A stretch of DNA of 64,000 nucleotides, from NCBI GenBank assembly GCA_942159475.1, contig OW804096.1:139675442-139739441 (forward strand). Direction: 5' to 3'. The position numbers were made by a program, and so were the translations under genes. This stretch comes from Sthenelais limicola. Lineage: Eukaryota > Annelida > Polychaeta > Phyllodocida > Sigalionidae. The notes below the pieces were generated by a model that saw nothing but the letters and a program-made list of their open reading frames with translations, did not search any database and was not told the origin of the DNA. The stretch's first letter is position 1. The number at the start of each line of letters is the position of its first letter. Shown here piece after piece: positions 41,000 to 52,595 of the stretch.

Positions 41000-41762
41000 T
41001 ATTGAGTAATGCTTTATTTTCCGGGGACAACAAAAGTAATTTAAGAAGGATCTTACAAACACTACCATGAGATGGGCCAGATCTTCAGAAAATACACAAC
41101 ATTACTATATATTATTTTTTTCATAAAAGCCCACACATGTTATTATGTATGTCAATGTCTGAATACTCTCCAGAATATGTCCGGATAATCTCCGGGAGGC
41201 GATAGGATAGTACCTCCGGATGCCACCAGGGCTCACAGGAGAAGGAGGAACGATTATATCTGTTAATTTCTATCATTTCATTTAATATTCACTTGTGAGT
41301 TGATATTGTTATGTAACATTACGTAACATTGTGTAACCTCATTAATTATTAATTATCACCCATTTATTATATTACCTCATTACTAAAATCGCTAATTATA
41401 CTTAGCTACCCAGTACTGTGCAAGTCTACTTATTCATGCTAAGCCATAAGATATTACGTAAGCAAGGAAGTCTGACAACTTTTTTATGCACTAATTATAC
41501 CTTTTGCGCAGGATTTATTTTCACGCACAAAGGTGGGTGCGCGAAAATAGCGAAAATAAATACTGCGCGAACATTAATGAGTTTACAGTATTAGCCTTTT
41601 GTATTAGGATCGGAAACGTTGTTCCTTCCTTCCCTGAATTCATTACAGGTATATTGTATCAAGTGTTGTTTGAAGCGAGTACAGTAATTACTCATGTTTT
41701 AATGAGACGGAATGGCGGAATTAGTCATAATTATCAGTGGTGTGCTGCGCTATACAATATTT
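41000..41762. other. Unassigned sequence with a family A end
   Basis: Only a family A tip (GGGCCAGATCTTCAGAAAAT, 41074-41100) is recognisable. GCGCGAAAATAGCGAAAAT-type sequence at 41530-41560 resembles a decayed inverted repeat with 41505-41530. Confidence 0.4.
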
Positions 41763-41997
41763 GGATCAGATTTTCAGAAAATGCCCAATTGGCAGCTCTA
41801 CACATTTAGTAAATTCTCCTAAATTAGGCTGAAAAATGAAGAATACCAGGTATATCTGAGTATATTTGGGATCACATTGATTTAGAATATCAGTTCTGTT
41901 ATGTTAAACTGCATTTCGAAGCTCATTTTTGTCTTAAATGTGGGTTATTTGAGAGGATTGGAGAAGTTGAATTGTACATTTTCTGACAATCTGACCC
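41763..41997 (+). mobile_element. Family A MITE (A3)
   Basis: 235 bp, both TIRs (left GGATCAG), flanked by ATTT on both sides. Confidence 0.92.
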
Positions 41998-42071
41998 ATT
42001 TATGGGTTTCTGGCGGTTTATGTCTCAGCTCTACTTTATTCGTTGATTGGAAGGCTTTTATTTCATCAATA

Positions 42072-42167
42072 GGAGAGTTGCATAGCCGCCATTTTGAATC
42101 TTGATTCGCATGGAATTATGGGACTAATGGTACAGTATAAAATCTATAGAAAACGTGCCATGTTCAG
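42072..42167. mobile_element. Family D fragment (left end)
   Basis: GAGAGTTGCATAGCCGCCAT to CGTGCCATGTTCAG, matching the copy at 40651. Confidence 0.8.
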
Positions 42168-42360
42168 ATAAATTAGGCTGACAAATGATAAATACTATCG
42201 ATTTATTGATATTGATATTGCCTTAATTAAAACGATCTGCTCGGTTATCATGAATGTTGAACCATGTCTCAGACATTATTTTGCCTCAGATTTGGGTAAT
42301 TTGGAGCAACCCCCAGGTGTACTGTTCAAGATATGTCGGTCTTTATTCGATTACCAAAAT

Positions 42361-42770
42361 GTTATGTGTTTCAGGAAAATGAGTCACAAGTCGCAAAATT
42401 GATATTTTTCAAAGTACTTTATTCACATGATCTTATGGTTGGAAATCTCACATTCTTGGAGGGTCAGAATTAAGTGCTGTTAGTAGCATAAATAGATGCA
42501 TGCCTCAAATTTCAAGACTATGTATCCTTGCGTTTCAAAGATCATTCTATAGTGTATATTTAGTTACTATAGTGGTAATTGCCCACCCAGAAATAATGCA
42601 AAGTTTTTTTTAGAAATTAAAAAAATAAATCTAAAATATATCTATATACTTATTATTTAATTTAATGTTTACTATCATTAGAATCGGCTTGATCTCATCT
42701 TTTCAAATATGATGGTATTGCAAAATCTTTTTTTTTTCGACTTGTGGCACATTTTTCTTAAACACATAAC
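42361..42770. mobile_element. Family B MITE (full length)
   Basis: 410 bp; left GTTATGTGTTTCAGGAAAAT, right ends AACACATAAC. Flanks AAAT and ACAT. Confidence 0.9.
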
Positions 42771-43328
42771 ACATAGGGTAGGTGGCGTGGCTGATGCGTT
42801 GATAAATAAAAACAAATTAAACTAATTATGTTATGGCCAAATCATTAAAGATATGGCAATAACTTTAGACTGTAATATAGTAAAATGGACAGTTATACAC
42901 TGCAAGTGAAACCGTCTTCGTACTAAACGTTTTTGAAGACGGTTTTTAGTCCCCTTTTAGAAGACGGTTTTTTTCCGTTACCATGTTCAAAGACGTTTAG
43001 CTTCTATATTACCGTCCAGGCATTAAAAACCGGTTAGGTAATTCAAGGATAAGACCATACGAACTACATTTTCTCCAAGTGATTATATACAAATGATATA
43101 CTTTGAGTAGCACATGATATGAAGGCACTAAACACTTATCCAACACTTTGTCTGTTATAAATGACGACGGACATAATTAAGATAACCCCGGAGATAGGCA
43201 ATTTGTACACATTTCTTTTCATTATGAGTTTCTCTTGTGAATTATGCCTTTCAGAGGCAGAGGTGGACATGCTAATTATTCCCTAGTAGTATCGGATGTC
43301 TTAACTCTGTAAGGGAGGAATGATAAAT
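42771..43328. other. Unassigned sequence
   Basis: Contains three nearby GAAGACGGTTTTT/ACCGTCTTC-type repeats at 42910-42975; otherwise nothing recognised. Confidence 0.4.
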
Positions 43329-43562
43329 GGGTCATATCTTCAGAAAATGTACAATCCGCCTTCACTAATCCTCTAAAATAACCCACATTTAAGACAGAAA
43401 TGAGCTTCAAGATATAGTTTAACATAACAGAACTGATACTTTAAATCAACGCGATACCAAATATATTCAGTTATACCCGGTATTTATCATTTTTCAGTCT
43501 AATTTAGCAATGTTTCTTAATGTGTATAGCTGCCAATTGTACATTTTCTGACGATCTGACCC
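43329..43562 (-). mobile_element. Family A MITE (A3)
   Basis: Both TIRs; flanks AAAT and ACAT. Confidence 0.9.
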
Positions 43563-43600
43563 ACATATCAACACTATGACATGACTGCAGGGGGAAGATA

Positions 43601-43880
43601 GGGGATTTGCACGTGCCACTGCGCATGTCTGTGACAGTGTATGCTGGGATAGACTCATGTCAGATCTGACATACAAATATTTGGCAACATTTTTTTATTG
43701 ACAAATGAACATTCTTGATGTATGATACAGGTGCGCCTATAGATCATAGCTTTATTTATCAAGACCAAATGCATGATTGGAAAGATGAAGTCTTGTGTAA
43801 TGGAAACATATATAAACACATGGATATTCACTTGAGATCACTGTTAAATATTCCTATAGATCATACACTCATATGACATA
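43601..43880. mobile_element. Family D element, 5' part
   Basis: Matches the copy at 52220 from GGGGATTTGCACGTGCCACT through GACCAAATGCATGATTGGAA. It stops exactly where LINE coding sequence begins; the missing right end appears at 45631, beyond the LINE and a family A copy. Confidence 0.75.
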
Positions 43881-44933
43881 TTGATTGAGAAGCTTCAGGG
43901 ATTGGGAATAGGGGCCACAGCTCTAGTCTGGTTTAAAAACTATTTACATGATCGTAGCCAAACTGTTATGGCAAATGGTGTTGAGTCTTTGCCAAGGAAT
44001 ATCATGTGTGGGGTACCGCAGGGAACAACTCTCGGACCCATAATGTTTCTAGCCTACATCAATGACATCCATACTGATATTGTCGGATCGGAGATACAAC
44101 TCTTTGCAGACGATACTGCTCTATTTAATAGTATAAACACTAATAGCGACGTCGGCTTACAGACCTTGCAAAGAAACCTTGATAACATAGACCTGTGGTG
44201 TCGGAGGAATAAAATCTCTCTAAATATAAAGAAAAGTAAGATAATGATTATACCCCCGGGTAGGAAAAAACCATTTTCTAACACTTTAAAAATAGGGAAT
44301 GAACCCTTAGACATAACAAGTGACTATACATATTTAGGGTTGCGAATTGATGATAAGTTATCTTTTAAACCGCATCTAAATTCGAAACTCAATCTCGCAA
44401 GGTCTAAGCTGAACGCGCTCTCTAAACTTAGACTAGTCGCGTCCAAAGAGACTCTATTAATGCTTTACAAGGTTGCCCTCCGTCCCATTCTAGAATTCGG
44501 CGACACCATTTACAATGTTGCACCTGAGGCCCTTCTACGTAAGCTTCAAGTCATCCAAACCTCCTCGGTCCGTATAGCCCTCAACTTACCTAAACTAACC
44601 AATGTTGATGCCATACAAAGGGAGCTAAAAATAGCGCCATTAGCAAAGAGGCGAGAAGTACATATCTTAGATCTAGCCTACCCTTATAGTAGGGTTGAGA
44701 TTAATATTGAACAAAAAGCAAGGACCCTAAGGGGGACCTGTAATAAAAAGCTCCTAAAAAATATTACCCCCCGGACCGAGAAGGTAAAGAAATCCCTTTT
44801 ATATTTGATCCCTTTTTACTGGAATAATATGGAAAAGAGGGGTTTTGAATGTAAGAGTAGAAAAGATTTTAGGGTGTTTCTAAGAACTGTATATATGCAG
44901 GGGACCTGGGATGGGGTGGAGGCAACAAATTAA
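43881..44933 (+). pseudogene. LINE reverse transcriptase, 5'-truncated ORF
   Basis: 350 codons open to a stop TAA, starting at TTG rather than ATG because the 5' part is lost. It retains the RT motifs GVPQGTTLGP (44-53), the catalytic FADD (75-78), and LNIKKSKIM then YLGLRID thumb-region motifs; the C-terminal part resembles Jockey/CR1-type LINEs. The N-terminal RT motifs, endonuclease and ORF1 are missing, so it cannot be autonomous. No frameshift or stop inside, suggesting recent insertion. Confidence 0.88.
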
Positions 44934-45350
44934 CATTCATATTAGGTGTCTGACCTGAGCTGTGATGGTCATGTTGGGATTGTTGTAGAATATTGTATTA
45001 CTGTATTACTGTCGATTATACACAGGTGGTATGCCTAGTGTGACATACTGTAAACCGTCAATTTATACGCAGGTATTTTACCTAGTGTGACAAAATGTAA
45101 CCTTCAGTGGTTTTCTGATCTCACCGCATATAAGGCGGATATCCATTAACTATATTATCAAAAGATACCCCAGTGACATGGAATAGCTGGGAAGAGTTGG
45201 ATTTTTCCACTAATATGTATCTGTATAATGCGTTCTTGATGTATATTCCTAACTAATCACAATGCATTGTAAAAGTCCAGTAGGAAGACCTGCAGGTTGC
45301 AGAGGCTGTAGAAACTTTGTTTTCAATGTACTTGTACAAAAGGAAATAAA

Positions 45351-45357
<7 letters not shown>
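43881..45357 (+). mobile_element. 5'-truncated LINE (non-LTR retrotransposon)
   Basis: Contains the C-terminal half of a reverse transcriptase ORF (43881-44933), about 420 bases of 3' UTR, AATAAA near 45342 and a TA-repeat tail. Abrupt 5' truncation is typical of target-primed reverse transcription. Confidence 0.8.

Positions 45358-45382
<25 letters not shown>
45358..45382. repeat. (TA)n tail
   Basis: Alternating TA between the LINE 3' end and the next family A copy. Confidence 0.85.
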
Positions 45383-45621
45383 GGGTCAGATTTTCAGAAA
45401 ATGCACAATCTACAGTACTACACATCTATCAAACTCTGCTAAATTAGAGTGAAGATTGATAAATACTAGGTATATCTGAGTTTATTTTATGTTATATTCA
45501 TTCCATAAATCTGTCTGGTTATGTTCAACTGTATTCTGAACCTGATAATTATTTGCCTTAAATTTGGGTTATTTGAGAGGATTTCTGAAGGTGAATTATA
45601 TATTTTCCAAAGACTTGACCC
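45383..45621 (+). mobile_element. Family A MITE (A2)
   Basis: Both TIRs (right reads CCAAAGACTTGACC); flanked by ATAT on both sides. Confidence 0.9.
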
Positions 45622-45630
45622 ATATACAAC

Positions 45631-45684
45631 TCCCATAATTCCCTGCGACTCAGGATTCAAGATGGCGGACATGGAAACCCCCCT
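45631..45684. mobile_element. Family D right-end fragment
   Basis: CCCATAATTCCCTGCGACTC and CAAGATGGCGGACATGGAAA match the right end of the copy at 52220-52564. Confidence 0.7.
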
Positions 45685-46027
45685 ATTGCTCATGACTATC
45701 CCACAACCTCGTCATAGAGACGCACGTGTTCAATCTCTACTAGAAATAAAAAAAGGCCAAGTGATTTATTTATTGGACAGTTTATGGTGCTACAATTGCT
45801 ATATCATAAGAAGTTTATTTCCACAAAGGCCAAAGTAATTTGCCCTCGCCCCGAGTTGAGTGAGGAAGGTGAGGTGTTTTTTGACGGATATTATGATGTT
45901 GGAGCGATGGAGTCATTCATAATATTTATTATCACACATCTTAAAAATAGAAGTCTGAAGCAATCATACTTTTCGCTACTCTGAGTGATATTTTAAGTTG
46001 TCTGTGAATGTTGTAGTAGACATATGT
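45685..46027. other. Unassigned sequence
   Basis: Short frames only; no gene or repeat recognised. Confidence 0.4.
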
Positions 46028-46262
46028 GTGTCAGATTTTCATAAAATGTACAATTCAACTTCACCAATCTTCTCAAATAACCAAAATTTCAGACGAAAAT
46101 AAAGTCCAAAATATAGTTCAACCTAACCAAACAGATTGCTAGAATAAATGCAATGCCGAATATACTCGAATTTACCTAGTATTGACCATATTGCAACCTA
46201 ATTTAGCAGAATTTACTAAATATGTACAGCTGTCAATTGTACATTTTCTGAAAATCTGACCC
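46028..46262 (-). mobile_element. Family A MITE (A1)
   Basis: 235 bp; left tip GTGTCAG, right TIR intact. Confidence 0.9.
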
Positions 46263-46292
46263 ATCTATGAAGATGAAATTGTGTTGAATTCG

Positions 46293-46375
46293 CCTTTTAG
46301 CATGAATAAACAATTATAAGTCGCAAAAAATATTTTTTTCAAAGTGATTTATCCACAAGATCTCTTTGTCGGAAA
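46293..46375. mobile_element. Family B fragment
   Basis: CAATTATAAGTCGCAAAAAA followed by TTTTTCAAAGTGATTTATCC matches the left part of family B; the tip is gone. Confidence 0.6.
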
Positions 46376-46871
46376 GTTTTTCAATGTTGTTGTTGTTTTT
46401 AAAAAGAACAACAATTCAGGTTATGTTTTATAAAAGTAGTTTCGGTCTTTCGACCGGTTTTTCTTCTACCCTGAGTGTGTATCTAAATTAGTATTAGTAT
46501 TAGTATACTTGCTTGTTTAGTTGCTGACTATGACATGGAGCTAAGATAATATACATAGTAAATATAAAGTTAAACAAAAAACTATGTGGGATGAAAGTCA
46601 TTAACACGTGATGATGGGATGGTGTGACGGTGTCAGGACATCTCCCCGCCGGACATATCCCCGCCGGATATCTCCCCGCCGGACATCCCCCTGTCGACTT
46701 TTGCCAGCTGGACAATTACCATCTTGGACATACAACATACACCCCGCTAGGACATCTACCATCCCGGATATTTACCATCCTAGGTCATTCACCCGCCTTA
46801 TCTGAAGTTTTAAGTGTATTTTGATACATGGATTATATGGAATGTGGAAGGGATGTGGAGAGGAATGGTGT

Positions 46872-47104
46872 TGGTCAGATTTTCAGAAAATGTACAATTC
46901 ACCCTCACCAATTCTCTCAAATAACCCAAATTTAAGACAAAAATCAGGTTCAAAATACAGTTCAACATAACCAAACAGACTGTTTGAATCAAGGCAATAC
47001 CAAATACGCATATATACTTAGTGTTGATGATTTTTCCGTCCAATTTAGTTGAATTTAAATAATATGTTGTTATGCCAATTGTACATTTTCTGAAAATCTG
47101 ACCC
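46872..47104 (-). mobile_element. Family A MITE (A4)
   Basis: Both TIRs (left TGGTCAG); interior differs from A1-A3 (GACTGTTTGAATCAAGGCAA). Flanks GTGT and ATGT. Confidence 0.88.
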
Positions 47105-47655
47105 ATGTAGGGAACGGATCACTATACTTTCTTCTAGCACATTAACCCCTGCCCTAATGAAGCTGGACACTAATCATGGAATGGAATATTATTATTTTCA
47201 AAATAACCAAACATGTAAAAGAAAATACGTTTTGGCCCCCATTTCACTGGAATTGACCACATGTATCTAAATGATATTAATGTCACTCCATATCCTAATT
47301 CAAAATAAACATGTCAATTTAAAATATAGGCTTCTGTAATATTCATAAAGAGATTATTGTGATGTCAGTTACCGCAGAGAATATTAAAAAAAAAGATTTT
47401 TTAGCTGAATAAAAAAATCCTGATGGCCTGACGTTCCTCTAACATTTTTTCAATTTTGTTATCTCCTTTAAATAGGCATTTACATATTTTTTCAGTGTTA
47501 CTATTGAACTCGCAGATTGTTATGCAACGAGACCCAAAATAAATATATTCTTATAGATAAACTTTCCACGTTCATTTAAGAGGAATAAAAGGGTCTTTCT
47601 CTCTCAAACGAGCAGATAATATCACAAAAGGTGTATGTAAAAAGTGGATAAATAT
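47105..47655. other. Unassigned sequence with a relic of family F
   Basis: GGCCCCCATTTCACTGGAAT then TGACCA near 47235-47265 resembles the family F terminal repeat at 2702-2729 in the same orientation. Nothing else recognised. Confidence 0.4.
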
Positions 47656-48030
47656 CCTAAAATTTCAGATAAGGCTGGTGAATGAGGATGGTAGATGTCC
47701 TGGATGGTAGATGTCCTAGCGGGGTAATGAATGCTCACGTGGGTATTAAAATAGATTTGATAATATGATTATCCAGTGAATCTGTGAAAGGTATGTTCTA
47801 AAAGAATAGAATTATCACTTTACAAACCTATTGGTCTTTATAAAACAAATCAAACACATTTATTTACGACATTTCAGCCATTGAATGACGTTAAAAACAT
47901 TTTGAATGAAACATAAGAACAAATAGTTCACTTGTCGGGAGTGAAGAGATGTTTTTGTTACTATTCAGAGCTGGCATATCAATATTACTATATTTTATAG
48001 TATACTTTGTAGCACATGGAGCGTATATGT

Positions 48031-48263
48031 TGGTCAGATTTTCAGAAAATGTCCAATTCGCCTTCACCAATCCTCTCAAATAACCCAAATTTAAGACAGA
48101 AATGAGCTTTAAAATGCAGTTTAACATAACGGAACTGACTTTAAATCAATGCGATACTAAATATACCCAGATATACACGGTATTCTTCATTTTTCAGCCA
48201 AATTCAGGAGAATTTCCTAAATGTGTAGAGCTGCCAATTGTACATTTTCTAAAAATCTGACCC
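48031..48263 (-). mobile_element. Family A MITE (A3)
   Basis: Both TIRs, flanked by ATGT on both sides. Confidence 0.92.
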
Positions 48264-48390
48264 ATGTGTGACCTTTCCCATGGGCCAGTGTAACAGGCTT
48301 TGTGCCGCATCATGCATCAAAGTGTTGCATCGTCTGTCTACCCTCCCCCTAGCGGCTGGCTCACTGACTATAGGAATACATGGAGTACTT

Positions 48391-48994
48391 AAGGGTGGTC
48401 GCCACTGGCTGCGGTAACGGTAAGCCTTGCGATGGTTTGTGCTGGTTCTGTAGGTGAAGAGGAATGACGAGGTCCTTGCCTACATGGTCAGTGAACGATG
48501 TACGCAGGACCTCGTCACTCCTCACCATCACAGCACCATCGCAAGGCTTACTGCAGAGCTTACCGCAGAGCTTACCGCAGAGCTTACCGCAGAGCTTACC
48601 GCAGAGCTTACCGCAGAGCTTACCGCAGAGCTTACCGCAGAGCTTACCGCAGAGCTTACCGCAGAGCTTACCGCAGAGCTTACCGCAGAGCTTACCGCAG
48701 AGCTTACCGCAGAGCTTACCGCGGAGCTTACCGCAGAGCTTACCGCGGAGCTTACCGCAGAGCTTACCGCGGAGCTTACCGCAGAGCTTACCGCGGAGCT
48801 TACCGCAGAGCTTACCGCGGAGCTTACCGCAGAGCTTACCGCAGAGCTTACTGCAGAGCTTACCGCAGAGCTTACTGCAGAGCTTACCGCAGAGCTTATC
48901 GCAGAGCTTACCGCAGAGCTTACCGCAGAGCTTACCGCAGAGCTTACCGCAGAGCTTACCGCAGAGCTTACCGCAGGCAGTGGAGACCACCCTT
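48391..48994. mobile_element. Family C MITE with expanded 12-bp array
   Basis: Same ends (AAGGGTGG...CCACCCTT) and centre as the 36996 copy, but the right arm has grown to about 36 tandem copies of a 12-bp unit. Confidence 0.9.
48536..48974. repeat. 12-bp tandem array (AGCTTACCGCAG), about 36 copies
   Basis: Because 12 is a multiple of 3 the array is open in all frames and yields AELT, SLPQ and AYRR repeat proteins that are artefacts. Between about 48718 and 48835 every second unit has CCGCGG instead of CCGCAG, making a 24-bp higher-order repeat. Confidence 0.96.
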
Positions 48995-49069
48995 TAGGTG
49001 CAGATGCTGACAGGTATGGAGGAGGGGGTCACCCAAGGTTGGATCCATGAGTGTTCCTTGTTGTTCATG

Positions 49070-49303
49070 GGTCATATTTTCAGAAAATGTACTATTGGCA
49101 GCTCTACATATTAAGTAAATTCTGCTCAATTCTGCTAAAAAAATTATATTTTTGGGTATATCTGAGTATATTTGGTATCGCATTGATTTAAAGTATCAGT
49201 TCTGTTATGTTAAACTGCATTTTGAAGCTCATTTCTGTCTTAAATGTGGGATATTTGAGAGGATTGGTGAAGGTGAATTGTACATTTTCTGAAAATCTGA
49301 CCC
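49070..49303 (+). mobile_element. Family A MITE (A3)
   Basis: Both TIRs, flanked by TCAT on both sides. Confidence 0.92.
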
Positions 49304-49352
49304 TCATGTATTAACATGGGGCGATCATGCAGGCTGTTGATTTGTGATAGAA

Positions 49353-49582
49353 GGGTCAGATCTTCAGAAAATGTACAATTGGCCTTCATCAATCCCCTCA
49401 AATAATCCACATTTAAGACGAGAATCAGGTTCAAAATACAGTTCAACATAAGTAGACAGATTTATTGAATGAATACAATACAGTACACTCAGATATACCT
49501 AGTATTTATCAATCTTCACTCTAATTTAAGAGAATTTGATAGATGTGTAGTACTGTACTGTGCATTTTTGCAAATCTGACCC
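49353..49582 (-). mobile_element. Family A MITE (A2)
   Basis: Both TIRs; the right is shortened (TGCATTTTTGCAAATCTGAC). Flanks AGAA and AGGA. Confidence 0.88.
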
Positions 49583-49751
49583 AGGAATGGAGGAGGGTTC
49601 CATCCATGATTGTTCCTTGCTGTAAATGTATTTCCACGGACTGCGATCTAGGTGTAGATTTGTGATAGATGCATTGGAAACTCCTGATGTTACAATTGAA
49701 ATATCTCACCATAGCCATTTCTTAAGTTTGAAATATGAAATTGAATTATGT

Positions 49752-49935
49752 TTCTCTGTTCTTCTCTCATCCTCTCACTTTCTCCTCCCTCCTTCTACCT
49801 TTCTCTGTCTCCTCTTCCTCCCTTCTCTCACCCTTCTCCCTTCTCTCTCACCCTCCCTCTTTCCCCCATTATCGCTCTCTTTCTCTCCCATCCTTCCTCT
49901 TTCTCCTCATCTCTTTCTTCCTTTCTCTTGGGTGA
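49752..49935. repeat. Pyrimidine-rich tract
   Basis: TCTCCCTTCTCTC-type simple sequence; apparent Ser/Phe/Leu-rich proteins here are artefacts. Confidence 0.9.
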
Positions 49936-50028
49936 TATCGTCAATGGATTCCCTATATTGTCCTTTACTTTTTTCCACGAGCGGATACAATAGGATTATT
50001 GTAAGATTGTAGAAATAAAGAGCAATAT

Positions 50029-50261
50029 GGGTCAGATTATTAGAAAATGTACAATTCAACTTCGCAAATCTTCTCAAATAACCCAAATTTCATACGAAAA
50101 TAAAGTTCAAAATACAGTTCAACCTAACCAAACAGATTGCTAGAATCAATGCAATGGCAAATATACTCGATACTCTAGTATAGACCAAATTGCAGCCTAA
50201 TTTAGCAGAATTTACTAAATGTATACAGCTGCCAATTGTACATTTTCTGAAAATCTGACCC
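50029..50261 (-). mobile_element. Family A MITE (A1)
   Basis: Both TIRs; flanks ATAT and ATAA. Confidence 0.91.
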
Positions 50262-50396
50262 ATAAACGTCCAGATGGGCGTTCAAATTGAACATAGGGTT
50301 GCCAAGTGGATTCTGATGTGCTTTGGCGTTCAAAACAAATAACCAGCCTAGATGTCACAAGGCCAGGCAAATCTCATGAAAAGATACTGTACTGTA

Positions 50397-50478
50397 TTTG
50401 ACCAAATTGCAGCCTTATTTTTCAGAATTTACTAAATGTGTACAGCTGCAAATTGTACATTTTCTGAAAATCTGACCC
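50397..50478 (-). mobile_element. Family A fragment (A1, right end)
   Basis: GACCAAATTGCAGCC through the right TIR only. Confidence 0.8.
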
Positions 50479-51218
50479 ATATATTGATACTCATTATAAA
50501 CTTAGAGAAACTATATTATGTCGAATGTAACGGTTTGAATGACTCAGCAAAATGCAGGACCCAGCTTACTGGCTGAAATATCCATCGGTTTGTGTAAAGC
50601 AATAAAATGGCAAAAGTAGTGTTTGCATTGGCAGACCGTTGCACCGGGTTTGTTATCTAGCTCTGGCCTGACCAACAAGAAGGCGAGATGACATCTTGGT
50701 ATTGTTTCTATGGTAACGTACAAACACTATAGATCGCTTTGTGCATGAGTGACACTTTTTAATATTAATTGAGAACCATGTGACTTTTTAAATTATTTGA
50801 TTTATTTTAAAGTATCACAAATGAAGCTCAGTAGTATATGAGTCATTATATTCTTTTCTTTATAATATTTCTTTATTGATGTGATACCATATGTCCAATT
50901 ATTTTAAAATATGCAAAATCAATGGAAATGATATTTTCGCATATTTTCGCATAAACTGTCAAATATCCATAAACTCACCCAACGCATCAGTCCTTGTGTG
51001 ACTGATTTTTTTTATATTTTTTTTTTCAAATAAACCACACCTTTACCTCCGAATATTAGCAAACTGCACTTATAAGTTTCCCAGACAGCAATAAGTAGGC
51101 CTATAGTGGAAAGCTAGGATGCAGAACCCTGAAAACCTTGTCAATCTTGGACATCGTCCAAATTGTATGAGTGGAAAGGCTTCAAGTCAAAGGTAAGCTG
51201 TGTCTCTCTGATATAGAT
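50479..51218. other. Unassigned sequence
   Basis: No gene or known repeat recognised in about 740 bases. Confidence 0.4.
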
Positions 51219-51452
51219 GGGTCAGATTTTCAGAAAATGCACAATATACAGATCTACACATGTATGGAATTCTGCTAAATTAGAGTGAACAATGATAAAT
51301 ACTAGGTATATCTGAGTATATTCTGTATTGTAGTCATTCAAAAATCTGTCTGGTTATGTTGAACTGTATTTTGAACCTGATTTTTGTCTTAAATTTGGAT
51401 TATTTGAAAGGATTGGCGAAGGCCAATTGTACATTTTCTGAAGACATGACCC
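51219..51452 (+). mobile_element. Family A MITE (A2)
   Basis: Both TIRs; right tip reads GAAGACATGACCC. Flanks AGAT and AGGT. Confidence 0.9.
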
Positions 51453-51596
51453 AGGTAAGGCAAGACCATGGACCTGTTGCATACCAAATACATACTCAAT
51501 AATTATTTCTTTTCTTAAAAAGAAAAAAAAATATTTATTTTCTTCGTTCCACATCGGTAAGAAACCTCAAGGGAAGCACTTTGTTGTACAGTTAAT

Positions 51597-51819
51597 GGGC
51601 CAGATTTTCAGAAAATGTACAATTGGCAGCTCCAAACATTTAGTAAATTCTGCTAGATTAGGCTGGAAAATGATAAATACCGGGTATATATATATATTAT
51701 TTGGTATCGCATTGATTTAAAGTATCAGTTCTGTTATGTTAAACTGCATTTTGAAGCTCATTTTTGTCTTAAATGTGGGTTATTTGAGAGGACATGTACA
51801 TTTTCTGAAAATCTGACCC
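51597..51819 (+). mobile_element. Family A MITE (A3)
   Basis: Both TIRs; shortened before the right TIR and with an internal TA run. Flanks TAAT and TAGT. Confidence 0.88.
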
Positions 51820-52219
51820 TAGTGCTGATTGTCATTCCTACAGCAGGAATATTCTACATGAGCAAGGACAAATAGCTTAGCAAGGGATGATTTAAGTAAA
51901 GTTTCCTTAATATAATCCGGGTCCACACATTCAAGAACTCGCAACTCATACAAATTGGGGACTCACAAAAAGTCCAAATTTTGCCTATGAATTGTCGTAA
52001 ACACCCACGATTTGTCATATGAATTGGAGGTTTGTTCCTTAGAAAGCCCACACATAACCGAACTCAAGGATGTTTCTTGAGAATGATTTTGAATTCATAC
52101 AAACTGTCTTAAGTCCAATTCAGCTCCGAGTTCTTGAATGTGTGTGCCCGGCCTTATGCAAGACGCCCCTTAACGTGGTCCAGTTAAGAATAGATGGTAG
52201 TATACTATCCTGAGCTTTA
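51820..52219. other. Unassigned sequence
   Basis: Inverted GTCCACACATTCAAGAACTC / GAGTTCTTGAATGTGTGTG-like segments at 51909-51930 and 52127-52147 suggest another decayed TIR element of about 240 bp; no gene. Confidence 0.45.
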
Positions 52220-52564
52220 GTGGATTTGCATGTGCCACTGTGCATGTATGTTACAGTGCATCATAGCTGGGATGGATTCTATGGAAATCTAACATACAAA
52301 CATTTTTATCGAAAATGTTTTCAAAGAAAAATGTTTTCACCAATATTGTTTCTTCTATAAATGATCTATGCAAACCAAATGCATGATGGGAATGATGGGG
52401 ATGTGTGTTATGGAAACATGTATATAACTCATGATATTGACATTACAGCATTGATAAATACTCCATGCTAAACATTGCATGTCTTACTATAGATTTCAGA
52501 CTGTACCATTAGTCCCATAATTCCATGCGAATCAAGATGCAACATGGCGGCTGTACAACTCCCC
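52220..52564. mobile_element. Family D element (near complete)
   Basis: Left GGATTTGCATGTGCCACTGT, right CATGGCGGCTGTACAACTCC then CC. About 345 bp; opposite orientation to the copy at 40651. Confidence 0.8.
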
Positions 52565-52595
52565 TTTTAGATAATGAAGTAGCAATAGTTTATAT

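Larger units (their letters stand above)
46630..47740. mobile_element. Family G palindromic element interrupted by a family A copy
   Basis: 46640-46800 is a GGACAT/GCCGGACATATCC array followed by CATTCACCCGCCTTATCTGA. The inverted counterpart (TTTCAGATAAGGCTGGTGAA and GGATGGTAGATGTCC repeats) is at 47660-47735. The same arms at 38.4-38.7 kb are only about 200 bases apart, so this copy gained an insert of about 800 bases including the family A copy at 46872. Confidence 0.55.

Noticed and set aside
43881..44933. Host gene encoding a reverse transcriptase
   Set aside because: Lacks an ATG, lacks the N-terminal half of the enzyme, and is followed by a LINE-type 3' UTR and tail.
48454..49050. Long ORFs encoding AELT, SLPQ, AYRR or KLCG repeat proteins
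   Set aside because: They come from a 12-bp tandem repeat that is open in every frame on both strands; nothing marks one frame as coding.
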